A stretch of 24,046 bases of DNA. Source: Zygnema cylindricum. Lineage: Eukaryota > Streptophyta > Zygnematophyceae > Zygnematales > Zygnemataceae. A program made the position numbers and the translations under genes. A model generated the notes under the pieces. The model was not told where the DNA came from and did not search any database. It saw only the letters and a program-made list of their open reading frames with translations. This document shows, piece after piece, positions 1-14,400 of this stretch; position 1 is the first letter of the stretch, and each line of letters starts with the position of its first letter. The stretch is from the NCBI GenBank assembly GCA_037447655.1, contig JBBHKE010001378.1, positions 302,692 to 326,737 of the forward strand. Reading direction: 5' to 3'.

Positions 1-1199
<1,199 letters not shown>

Positions 1200-2401
1200 T
1201 CTGTCGACGGGCAAAGATGCTGGAAAAACTGTGGAACTGGGAACTATTGTTTCGGGAACTGTTGAGACTGTGGATGACCAGATGTTCAATTTGAAGCTTG
1301 ATCCTGACAACGGTTCTGCAAAGGCCATCTTGCCATTTTACCATCTGTCTGATAATTTTGGTAATACCTGAACAGGATTCTGCAAAGCAGTCCACTTCAT
1401 CCATTTACGTCTATATTCTCGTCAAACCATATAGTTATCGTTATATTATATCATATAGTTTTGCAGTAAATCACTATCTGTTCCTATATTCTGTTTGCGT
1501 TCTTGTGCCTGGAGTAAGGAAGTGTAAGCCTGTTGTACATACTCAGAAGTTCAGTGTCTTTTTGCTGGTGTCGTGACCTGTCTCCGTTTTTTGCTAGTTG
1601 GAAACCAGCAGGAACCAACAGGATGTTAGTACATAGGAAGATTTTTGCCTGTCCACTCGGACGAATAATTTATGAGGGGCAATTGTGGAGGAGTGTGGCA
1701 GGCCATGTGGATACATTGAAGGGGCTTATTTCGCCAGGATACAAATTCGACTGCTTGCTTGTGATCGGTACGCTTTTGCTTCCTTGTTGGTTTGATCCTA
1801 GAATGGTTATGTCCCTGTCTAAGTTTTTTTCATTCATTTGGAGTATGTTTGGCACATCTGATGACCATCCATGTTAAGCCAATTGTTAGTGTTGCTTATC
1901 AAATCGGTACCTTCGGTTTCCGGTTTCACATAAAGGGGTTTTAACCAATATGCCAGTTTCAGTTGTTTTGCAATGTATCGGATTGCAGTGGTGTAAATCT
2001 TATTCAATGTCCATCTTGGTACTGCCATGATATATGCTTTCAAAGATTCTTTTCATGTTAGTTCCCATTATCACAACAAGTCTTGCACAATGTCATGTGT
2101 GATTTTTTTGCATCAAGTGGAGTCCTTCTAAGCTCATTTGTCCGAATGAAGTACTTGTGATTGTTTAGCATTGTGGAGGGTTCAAAAGAGTGGAGCTGTT
2201 GTGAATTTAGGGGAAATGCTTTCTGCGCTGGTTGTGAACCTCACCTTTCTGATACTTGCATTTTTTTCCTAGAGAATTTTAAACCTTTGTTTATGCTAGC
2301 TTTTTGTGGAATTTGCTGTTGCAGAAAGTGAGAGTAAGAAGGTCGTTGTGTCAGTGAAACATTCTCTGCTTGCCCAGGCAGCAATTCTTCCTCGAGAACT
2401 T
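1200..2401 (+). other. S1 repeat 1 in window (exons 1-3)
   Basis: Residues 1 to about 101 of the partial protein form an S1-type OB fold split over three exons. It opens with [14 protein letters not shown], has the [20 protein letters not shown] strand/turn segment, then [15 protein letters not shown] and closes with [12 protein letters not shown]. The split codons at 1360/1702 (Gly) and 1767/2325 (Glu) both restore expected residues. Exon 1 starts with the third base of a codon, so at least one coding exon lies upstream of the window. By family comparison this is a middle S1 repeat, not the first. Confidence 0.85.
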
Positions 2402-5400
2402 TCTCAGTTCCAAACACAGCAAGTTCTTCCAGTGAGTATATCTTCATAGAGGTTTTTCAATGTTGTTACCTTGTTTTTTCTAAAGAGAACAAAATTGCAT
2501 GGGTGTCATTTTGTCAGAAAATTGAATGTGCTTCAGCATCATTGGTTCCGAGGCAGTTGCATTGTTATGGCTTTCTCTACCTTCGAGAGGTATTGGATGT
2601 CTTGTATGATTATTTCACGAACTACCACTTTGGATTTTTTCAGGGAAGAGTAACTATGTTCTTTGCTAGCACATACAAAGTTCTTTGATTTTTAAAAACA
2701 ATAATCTCCAGATCGTTGTATGTACCAAATCCTAACTTTAAAATCTGCACTGAGCCCTCTGCGTAGTTTACACATTTTTGTGAAATGTTAAGACAGATTT
2801 TGGATTAGTCAAGGATGAAGCTGGTAGAGTAAGCTCTTAAAAGGGTATAAATTTGGAACATTTTGCTGGACTCGACAGCTGGTTGATTAATAATTAAACG
2901 TTGTCAGGTGCCAACAATGTTGAGATTATCATAACTTTGTGATTTTGTTGCAATCTCTGTTTACTTTCCAAATCCAAAGGGCATGAGTGTGGACTTCACG
3001 AATTCTACTTCCATACTATTTGATGTAACAATGTATAAGAATTAACCTCAGAGTTTCACATTAACCAGTAGAAGAAGGAAATTGAAGTAAAAGCTTCATG
3101 AGAAAATGCAGAAAAAGCAAACTTCTGGAATAGTAGTTGGTCCGGACTGAAGCAGGTCCATGAAAGAATGTTTGTAAAGTAAGGAAGTATTGTGACATTA
3201 TTGTATGGTTGATTATGTACACTATCGTGGAGTTTGCAGGGTTATATTGTCAATATAACAGACAAGGGCTGTTTTGTTCGATTTTTGGGACGACTTACAG
3301 GACTGGCACCTCTCTCACAGGTACATTTTGCTCTACCATCTTTTGAATTTTTGTACTAAATTCACCAATATTGGCGTTGATTGCCAGCAAATTTGTAACT
3401 ACGCTATCATTATTAATCCATATTACTGATGATACAGTTTTCTTAGGTTAGATACAGTCAACATCAATGCCTGTTTTGTACAAACAGATTTAGCTACACT
3501 CACCTAAAAGCTGGTGATAGTACACTGCCCATCACTATTAGAGTCAATAACACTATTTCAGTTGCGACTTTTTTTGAGCGAAATTATAAAATAGTGCAAC
3601 AAGACTATTTTAAGGGATTAATTTCGCATTTACACTAATAGATCCCTAACACTGATAACGACGGCAGTGTAGTGGTGAGCGGTTTACTTATTTTCATAGT
3701 TTTCCTTGTGAAGGTGTCCTATTTACGGTGTACAGTGGTTTTAGGCTGTGACATTTTTTGAATTTTATGATCCACGTGAAAAAAAAAAGCTCTAATTCCT
3801 GTTATCCCTTTGGAATTGTGATTTCAGCTCTCAGATGTTTTTGTCGCTGATCCAACCAAGCTATTTCAGATTGGACAGTCGGTTCGAGCGCTGGTACTTC
3901 AGGTATGTTGTTCCCTCATGCAGAACTGTGAAGTACGTTGGAACCATTGTTAGTTTTCTGTGTGTTTTAACCTTGTTGACGTCCACAATGCTTTTCCACC
4001 GGTGGTTAAAGGAAACTTTTAGCTCTATCTTGGTGTTCCCGCATTTCTATAATCAGTATCATTACGACTTTTACAGCTGAGGCAGGCACAGTTTTCTTCT
4101 TTTTTCAACCAATTTTCTGTCTTAGATTAGATGGCACTTGCAGAAGACAATGTGTTGCAGAAGTTTTCATTTTTTGCTCAGTTGCAAATGCATAAGGAGA
4201 CTGCATCCAGAAAATTGCAATTCTGTTTGGTTATTTCCGAATAGAGGCACTGCATTTGCAGTAATTCTTTGAGTTTTGTTAACAGATGGAGAATCTATTG
4301 CAGGTGGACGAAAACGCTGATCGTTGTTTAGTATCTCTCAAGCAATCATCATGTGTCTCCCAAGATGCTACCCTTTTAGAGGGATACTTTCGGGAGGAGG
4401 AGGAGGTAGGCTTGCTTGACTTCTCTGGGACTTTTGTTATATATTACGACTTTCTGCGCTTGTCATTTCCATAGAGGCAGCGGGCTTGGCAGGAATGAGT
4501 AATAATAGGGTCCAATACTTAAGCATAAACCCTCACGACTTCTTTTGCGTGTGACGAAGTTTGTCTTTCTCAAACCTTTGTGAATGTCTCTTCATTTTTT
4601 CCTTGCTGATGGAGAGCAGGAGTTGTTTATGTCTTTATGTGTACGTGAAGGTGGTCATGGTCATATATGTGTGTGTTTATGGGTATATATGTACATCTAT
4701 TATATATACACTCAATGATGCTTCCACTTGATGAGATTTACTGGAAAGCAATGTAATGACGCCATGGAAGGTCTTACCACAGTTCAGAATCGGTGTTTAC
4801 AATTTCAATCTGTTAACTGTTTTACTGCATGAAATATGACTCACACCTGTCGAAACTAACCAGGGCATCGAACAAACCCCGATGGTTTATTCATTTAGAC
4901 GGCATTCTTGAGCCAGAATATTATCTTATGATCGCAAAGCTTATTGCAGGCTTGGAAACCAGTCAAACTTACACAGAATTTCTGAGCATTGTAAAATCTC
5001 ATGAATTGGATAGCTATCTGTTTGGTGTTCAGATCGCGGGACTAGAAGTGAAGGCAAGTGGAGGAAACCTTTCATGGGCGGATGCCTTCAAGATTGGAGG
5101 AGAAGTGGAGGGCGAAATTCAGGATGTGAAAGACTATGGAGTGATTGTGAATCTTCCAGAACACAATGATGTGGTGGGATTCATCACACATTACCAGGGT
5201 AAGCAGTTGAACTCAGTGGTTTACGGTTGATCTTTATCTTTGCCTGGTTTCGAATCGTAGTTTCAGTTATGGTTATTCTGCCTCCTCTTTGATGAACTGA
5301 CATAAGTTGCTTCAAATAACAACTTTTCTTCGGTAAGGAACAGTGGAAGTTCCAGAAGTTTAAACCTGTATAAAGGACAAGGGAGTGTTTTTTTCTCCTC

Positions 5401-8400
5401 TGTTGTTGATAAAATGTACTGTGCTTGAATGGAGGGAGAACAGTTGGCGGTTCAGTCGAAGTCGGGCAGAAGGTGGATGGTCGTATTTTGGATGTAGGGA
5501 AGGTAGATGGGGTGGTGGACATCTCTCTCAGAAAGGAACTTTTGGATGCATTCACTATCGGTTCTGCTCAAGGTCAACAGGATAAAGCCAAAGGCAAGAA
5601 GAAGAAAAGCAAGGTATGTGTTGTCGTACAGAGAATCTTTGAGTCTAAAGCACACCTGGTCTAGTTTCTGACTCACTTCTAGACAATAATCATGTAACCT
5701 TGGAATTTCACATGGTTTAACCTTCATAGAGTTGTTTTCGTCATTATTAGTTTACTCAACAATTGCAATTTGGCTTGCGTCTGAACGTCTTTGGAAGTTT
5801 AAGCATACGAATATGAAATAGCTGAACGTTTGTGATTTGTTTGTGCATATGTCCAACATCATTTTTCGAAAAAACATGTGTTCAAGTTGAAGGGTTTCGA
5901 GTGCTAACATAATAATTTTACTCAGCAATTGTTATTTTGCGTGATTTTAGAACCCCTTAAAAGTTTTGTCTAACATTGTTTCTCAAATTTCATGATAGTC
6001 GAGCTGCAAAGTAGGCTACATAAGTGAAGTCTGAAGGATCCAGTTCCTCCATTACTTGTGTTATGATTTCAGTGTTTTTGTGGACCTTTTGACTATATGA
6101 ACCAAAGATTCTTCTGTCAATTATAAACCATGTGAACCCCCCAAAAAATTGTCAACCTCTGGAACATGTGAACCAAAGATTCTTTCTATAAGAACAACTG
6201 TTCTTTACACAATAACTTTTAAATCAATTTGGCTTACGGCGTACTGCTGCTGAATTTTGGAAGTACGTATCTACGAAATATGTAAGTCTCTTCTGGTAGT
6301 AGTCTCCTCTGGTAGGTTTGGAAGTCTACTCTGTTCCTAAGGCCATCTGTTCATAACAACAACTTTTTTTATACCAATCAACAGCTTTTGAAATATCGTC
6401 CTCCTTCCTACTTTTGATGGCTTATCTGTTTGAAATAACTTATTCTTAACCTTATTCTTAACTAAGGAATATTAAGATGTAAGTGAATTAGTTTAACTCT
6501 CTATAGATCCTGTTTTTAGGATGAGGAAACTGCTTTTGGTAATCCGTCCGTTCTGTTAAAACATAGAATGGCCCGCTTTCTCCAAAAGTTTAGATTTTAA
6601 CTTTGTTGTACTATGTGTCCTGGATTCAGAAAGAGGCGATTGATGAACAAAAGGCCAAAAAGGAGGAAAGCTCTGTCGGACCATCATTGCTGGAGCGAGT
6701 GGAAGTGGTTGTAGAGCTTGTCAAGGATGATTACTTGGTAATGACTCCCTCTCTTGTTTTTGATTGTCGTCGAGGGTTATGTCATTTCCTTGAAATTGAA
6801 AAGCATTTTAAAGGGGACAACGATTTTAGCATGATTTATGGCAGGAACTTGATCTGCGATTTAAAATACTGAATGTGATTAGAACTTGATCTGCGATTTA
6901 AAATACTGAATGTGATTAAATGAACTAAATGTTCTCAAATTCCTCGGTTTGCTCTCAAAAATCCAATAACAGGTACTTGCAAATAGCAAAGAAAGATAGG
7001 TTTGGGCTCCACCAAGAGTGTAGTGGTGCAACTGCTCAGGAGAATCAGGGCCAGGTTGTTTTTTTTACACTGTTCACCATTAAGAGTGTGGTTTATTTTG
7101 TTTGAAATGATATTTTATTGCTAGTTCATTAAGCCAAATGAGGCAAATTTTAGAAAGTACAAAACTCCAATCAGGGTGACAGAGTTCCATTGGCAGATTT
7201 GTATCAGTATTAGTGAGGCTGTCACGATGTAAATTCTTGTTGAAAAGTCTGTCACACTAATGGTGTGGTAAGTGGCGTACAGACAAACTTACTGTACTTA
7301 ATTTATGGTGCAGGTCCTTTCATTACCAAAGTATGGAGGCATTGTGGGGTATGCGTCAACCAGAGACTTTAACCTTCGTACTCTTGACCCACATCAACAT
7401 TATTGCCCTGGACAGAGGTAAGTGACTTGTTGTCTGAAATCTTGTATGATATTGTTGGAAGCTTCCCTTTCAAGCGCCAAACTATATAATAGCTTGTTAT
7501 TGGCTGATCCTAGGTTATGCATAGCGTATTGTAAACAAAAATTTGCAGGATTTTTTAATACAGTATAGCAACATAGTGTGTCAAAGCTAATTGTTTTTTT
7601 TTTTTTCTTTTGTAGTATTACATGATACTTGATCCAGTCAGATATTCATACAGTCTGTATTTTTGTTTCATATCATGTCGCATACCTCCTGAGACAATAA
7701 ATGTGTTGTTAGGATATACAGACACTCTGGTCTTTTTTTTATCTATTTGGAGTAGAGCATGTATTTTTTTCTGTTATTTTTGTAGTTGTAGCAGATTTTG
7801 CGATGCCATGAGAATCAAGGTCTTAACAAGGTTTGTTTAAATGTGGAGGCCCCGTATCGAGGATATAGATTGTCTTCCATATGTCACGCTACTGTTCATA
7901 GTTGTTATGGAGGGAAATATTTACTCTGGAAAAGCAATCTAGACCTTAATCCATGCCAGCAATACGTTTCCGTTGGTGCCTTATTTTTGAGCCTCTTTTG
8001 ATGGAATTGTTCTGGTAAGTAAACAGAGTAACCAGCGAATGGTGACTTGACTTCCTCCTATTTTGATATCATGGTATTATTTTCAACAGGTTTCAAGCGA
8101 CAGTCGCCCATATGCCTGACGAAGGCAGTGGAGGGAGATTACTGCTGTTGCTGGATGTGAGTGAGGCACCTCAAAAAGATTTGAAGGGACGTGGAGAAGC
8201 CGGTTTTGTTATCGGAACTGTGGTGGAAGGAAAGGTATGTTTCACAATGGGAATTATCCACGATAATCTCAAGTATGTCCTGTTGGTCCAGTACACCGCT
8301 CACCGCTATGAGAGTTAGTGAATTTTTAGCCTTAACACTTCATTAGCATTCACTTCACTATATTTTTTTCGCGACGTGGCTTGTTTTGGGTCACTTACTT

Positions 8401-11400
8401 CAACAATGTCATTAACACTATTTCATGATTTTTCTGAAAAGCTCACACTTCAAGTAAATGTTAAGTTTGAAAAACTTTACAAGGTAAAATTTTCATTTTA
8501 AAGAGGAATCTGGTGGTCTCTTAGAGGGTCATACCAGGCAATATCTCTGAAACATATTTTCTTGTTCTAGCTGTGCCCTATTAGTCGTCAAATCTTTTTT
8601 ATTATAGCTTGTTTCGCATTTGATTAAGTTGTTGTGGTAAGTAAGATTATGTGAGATTGGAATTGAACTCACATGTTTGCCGATCATATTTATATCTCAG
8701 TATGGAATCTTTTCCTATCATACTCTCCTTATGTGGGAAATAGCTCATTATATCCAACAAAAAACAATTCTTTCTTGCAGGAATACTAACCATTTGAAGG
8801 TAAGTGGGCGTTCTTGTTTTACTCTGAGATCTTGTCCTCTGTAATGTCCATTTTTTTCCGAGCATTAGAAATATTGGCTCTTTGTGTTCGATTTATATTT
8901 GGGCTTTAGCTGCCTCCAGCTTGTAATATGGAGCATTTTTTTCTTATGGGCTCCTTTTGATAGCACATTTAGATTGCCTCGGAACTGATTGAAGAAGAGT
9001 TAAGAGTTATTTAAGAATTAGTTTCCCGATCGGTGGTCTTCAACTTTTCTACAGGTACTGGCTGTGCAGCCTCTTTTCATGGATATTAAACTTGGGAAGC
9101 ATGTGAGAGGACGGTTACATGTATCTCAGGTAAGTCATTTTGACACATAAAAAAAGTTAAAAAATCTAGTATTTTTTTTAAGAATCTTGTTCGCCATTAA
9201 ACCTTTTCAGGTTCGGTCAGGCATAACCAGTTAAAGGGACGTTGCTGTCAGCTTGTGGATCATTTAAACTAAGAACTGTCTTGTCCGAGGCATCCGTTTC
9301 TTTGTTTTCCTTCTCTTTCCTTTCTGTAGGATTCTTATTCTCTCCGTGTGGCACTTGTGATGTTCACAGCTGCCTGGTGAACATGAACCGGGTTCCTGTC
9401 CAATGAAGGATTTCAAGGTGGGATCTTCTTTGAAGTCGAGAGTGGTTGGGACCATTCACGACTTGCCAGGTGGCAATCCTGAAAAACGGAGTGGGGCCGG
9501 CCATGTGCTGAAGGACCTGTCAATGCTCATGGACAGTACTGGAGAAGGTATGGAGATAGGATGTGTGGTGACGGGATAATAAGAGTCTTTAAATGTTAAA
9601 TATGCGGATGATGCATGACACCATATATAGTGTTTTTATGCCTTGTTGTTCATGGGAACTATGCTATTATGTCCACCAGATTAATTTTCTCCAAAGCACC
9701 GTTAGGTAGATTCAACTGCATAGATTATTTAGCTCTATTATGGCTGTACAACCGTTTGTACATATGCAAAGTTTAGAGTTCAATGATCATATTTCCACTC
9801 ATAAACTAGAATGCTCGACGAATGCTAAAAAAAATTGGACTGTTCTGTCCATTTCAATAACAGTGAGCTCATTGACAATTGGTTGGATACAGGATTTATT
9901 GTACATATAGACTTCAATCCAAATTGTCCGTAGTCAAAAATCGGGAGTGATCACAAAGTTGCCTCTTTATCATAATTTCCACCTCATTTGCTTGTGATTA
10001 ACTGTCCTTGATTTTTGCACTTGTTGGTTTTCAGATGGAATATCACCGGATATTCGACCAGCTTTCCAGTCACTAGAAGACGTAGAGGTTGGTCGAGAGG
10101 TGACAGCTTATGTAAAAGAAGTAAAATCAGACTGGGCTCATTTACAACTCTCAACACATGTGAGAGGCAATCTTTTTGTGTTAGACTCTTCCACTGAACC
10201 TTCTCAGCTTTCGAAGTTTTCAAGCCTGTACAAACCGGGCGAGGCAGTGAGATGTCAAGTTCATTCTAAAGACTTAGAAAAGCAGAGTCTTCGTCTAACC
10301 ATGGTAGGGTCGATGGACGAAACGGAAACAGCGGAGAAAAAGAAGGAAGAAGAGTTAACTGTTGATGGAGGGCTTTCGATTGGAAAAGTTATGGGTGGGA
10401 GAATCGTTCGAATCCTGCCGGATTTCAGAGGGCTCAACATTCAACTCGGATTAGGGTTATTTGGGAGAGTTTCTCTTGTGGAGATCAGAGATGATTGGCT
10501 TCCAAACCCTCTGGATGGTTTTAAGGAAGGGCAGTTTGTACGATGTGTGGTAATAGGATTGGGGAACACTGATGCCTTAGGAGGAGCCTCAAAACAGGTG
10601 AATTTGTCGCTTCGGGAATCCCTCGGTGGGTGTGGAGGAGAACAGGCGAATGCATTGAGAGAGGACAAAGGCAAAGGGTGAGACATCATTCTTTTTGTGT
10701 CATTTTTTTTTTTTTTTTACAAGGCATTCTATGTGACACCTCAAAGAACAGTTTTAGCCGTCTTCCAGCAATTTACATAGCTTATACGTGTTTTTAGGCT
10801 GTGAATAGATTTTCAGAAATTGTACTTCAATAAAGAAAATTAGTTAGGCTAATTTCCAAAAAAAGTAAAATTATATCACACTAAATTCTTTCTATGCGTT
10901 CTCTGAATAACGAACCTTTAGCAGCTTCAATGTTGACTACGGAAGTAACGTGAAAATATTACTTTTTAAATTAAAAGCTAACTGCATTCAATGGAAATTT
11001 TGTGATAAAATTAGACCTTGTTTCTGTACAATGGTAGTCTAGGCTAATAATGTTGGTATTATATTCCCATGTCAGATGATGTCTTCCACAATATACTCGC
11101 GTTTTGTATTAAGCAGATTTTTACTTGACCTCAAAACACCATTCGATTTCATTTGTAAGGCGTCCACACTAATGGTGGTGGAAGGTGTAGTATTCACTGC
11201 AGAGTGATACAGAGACCATAAACTTGGTTCTGAAATCATTCTCACCAATCATCATTTTCTGTGGCCTCTATTGAAAGCAAAGTCATAGAAATTTGAAAAA
11301 ATTATTCCACAATCTAGGCAGATTCTCTGTTTGATGTCTGAACGAAGAACCCTTGTAGATTCAAAACAAAGTTTTCCCATAAAGGAAACATCTATGGTGT

Positions 11401-14400
11401 AGCTGAAATTTTCGCATATGGGGCAATTGATTATTCTCCCAAGTGTTTATCCCAAGCAATGTCAGCTACATATTGAGCACCATGTCGTATCGAGCAGTCC
11501 TTCAATTCTTGTGATAACTTTCCATGTCTTTTTTATGTTACTGATTTGAGAAATGGAATTCTGGATGATGTAAAACAGAGGTCATGAAGGCCCGCATATT
11601 CAGAGTTTGGAGGACCTCAAAACAGGAATGGAAGTGTGGGTGCGTATTGGGGCTATTTTTTGCTTCCCTTCCTCCTTGTTTCTTCCCGGTTCACAACTCA
11701 CCTTATTCATTCTGGATCCTGTTTGCAAGTTTATTTACAAGAACCTTCAAGAACCGTTGTTGTCCCCACGATTTCATGTGTTGTTTTTCACAATCCATAT
11801 CAACCCATGCTTCATATTAAAGAAAGTTTCTTGATGTCGACGAAAGCACCATAAAGTAGACGCAGTTCAATAAAAGTGAACCACAAGTCATATTTCAGTT
11901 TTTGGCTCAAATACATTTCATGTTCTAGAAGAAGCTTAAAGTATCTGTTATATGTGTGGTTATAACCTCGTGTCGAGACTTGAGATGCTGTCGACAAACT
12001 TCAGTTTTATGTCAGTATACGATTCTAACGATCCAAACATGTCAGATCAATACATGCTTATTCTTAGCACTAATTTTATTGTAGATCAAGTTCTTGATCT
12101 CATTTTTAGTGTCTGTGGTAGTTATCCAGTGCGACTGGAGGCTAGGAATGACCTCCACTTGAGTCCTGAATGCATACAAATTTAGTGATTGTTGGAGGTT
12201 GGAGTGAGAAGGGCGGAGGAAGGCAAGCATGGTTTGATAATTGAAGCTTGTGGTATTATTCTCGTTTGCAACCTCGTTGTTTAAAGACTGCATTTATGGT
12301 TTATGTTTCGGATTTGAGAGATTGTCTTGACGCTTAAATTCCTTCAGATGGTGAGGGAGTGTTGGAGAAAGAAAGTAATTCAATAATGATCAAAATGTTC
12401 AAAACATCACAATGTCTAATAATTCTGATATGTGTAATGTTATGGTAAAAATAATAATGCTAATGCTATAATGTTATGGTCAATATGTTGTTGACATTAT
12501 TATTGTCTAACAATCTAGTGATGGGTGTGGACGGACCTCAGGGATATGTGAAGTCCTGTACAAAGAAAGGATGTTTTGTGAGCCTTGGGCAAAATATCGA
12601 TGCCCTCATACTTATTGCAAATCTTTCAAAAGATTATGTTGAGGACCCAGTGAAGGCTTTTCCACCTGGAAAGCTCGTTAAGGCCAGGTCAGAGTCAAGC
12701 TTCAGTGAACTATCTTATCTTAGAGATATGAGTTGAATTATGGTTTTTCACCAAATGGTTGTTGTCTAGTCGATTTATCATATAAAAGTTATTTCGTTGC
12801 CTCACTGGATTACAACCAAAACCTCGGTGTTGATATGGACCTATATTGAAAGGAAAACTGCTCTGCAAACAAAAAAACATACAAAACAATGAGTATGGTT
12901 TGATTCAAATCATGAAGCTTTCCAGTTTTTGTTGATTATGGCGTTCCGTAACAGGAGGGGAAGGGATGGAAAGGGAGGGAGAGGGTGAGAACGGAAAGGG
13001 GGGAAGGAGAGAGAGGCCGATTTTTAAAACCGCACTTTTGGTTTGATACAGGGTGGTAAATGTGGATGTTTTGTCGAACCGAGTTGAGCTGAGCTTGAAG
13101 GCGTTAGAAATTGAGAAGGGGCCTGCTGGAGCCCTAAATTGGTTACGAGAAGAGGATGTGAAAGTGGGAACTGTAGTGACGGGAACCGTCAAACGCATTC
13201 AACCTTTTGGGGCTTTCATCTCGATTGAAAATAGCAATTTAGTGAGTATTTAAATTTTTCATGATTTTGACAGAAAAATGGCATGACTGCAGCAGTGTTA
13301 TCAACTCCAATACCGTTGATCAGTGTTAGTTTTTACGTTAGAGAAGGAAAAATGTTCAATGTGTCCCATAGACTGTGAACTCAGCCTATCTAACAATGAA
13401 GAAAAAGCTATTTTTGTTTAAGTTCAAAGTATGAGGAAGAATCAGAACAATGATAGTGTGGATTAATAATGAAGACACAATCGTAACCCGATACCACATA
13501 ATGGCAATGTAACCCACTCTAATTTTGGTGAGAGGTACAGCAGTGAGATGTGACAAACCTAACATAGAGAACGTGTATTGCCTCCAGGTGGGTATGTGTC
13601 ACATTTCTGAAGTCTCGGATGACTTCACAAAAGACCTTCGAGTGGCTTTGAGTGTGGGGCAGAGAGTGAGTGCCAAAGTGCTTAAGGTGAGTACTGATTC
13701 CAAGAAAACGATTTCTCGTTCTGAAAATACTTGTTTTGGAGTTTCTGTAGGATGGTAACAGCAGATACGTGTGGTTTTTGTATAATGAAAGTAGTGATCT
13801 TGGATTTTATAGGATTTTATACAAGTAGACTTTGTGTTCAGTTTTCCGTTGCTTCACATTCTGAGGCTTCATGGGACAAAAATGAGATAGATATACATTA
13901 ATAGAATGGATACGTATTGGTGTCACAAACTAAACGGTTTTTGGTTTGGATGCAATTGATGTGTTGCACACTAAAATATGACAAAGTGGGATGAACAAAT
14001 GGCAAAACTCTTGTTGTAATTCTTTGGTTTTGTGTTTGTAAATAGAAGAGGTTTCTGATTTGAACTTATGTATGAATACTGATGCTTTTTTATGTCGGTT
14101 TTTTACAGGTTGATGGTGGGAAGATAGCACTTACAATGAAGGGATCTCGTCTGAGAGAAGCTCAGGAACAAGTGGGCGGTGATTCGGAAGGGGAAGAAGG
14201 GGGAGAGGAAGAGTCGGAATCGGAGGGTGAAGAGGTAGAACGTGAGGACGAAGAGGAGGAAGAAGGGGAAGGAGAAGATGAGGACGACGAGGGTCTTATT
14301 GCAGAGAGTGAAGAAGTAGAGGATGAAGAGGACGAAGAGGAGGAAGAAGAGGAGGAGGAGGAAGCTAAAAAAAGTGCATTAGGGAACGGACAAGGAAAGA

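Noticed and set aside
4951-5198. Exon 7 starting at the strong TTGCAG site (4951)
   Set aside because: It would need a one-base overhang from exon 6, which ends in phase 0. The weaker site at 4940 keeps frame and gives the family's spacer residues.
7596-7616. Strong T-rich acceptor ending TTTTGTAG in intron 10
   Set aside because: No open, phase-compatible segment with a donor follows it, and exons 10 and 11 already join correctly. It is treated as a decoy.
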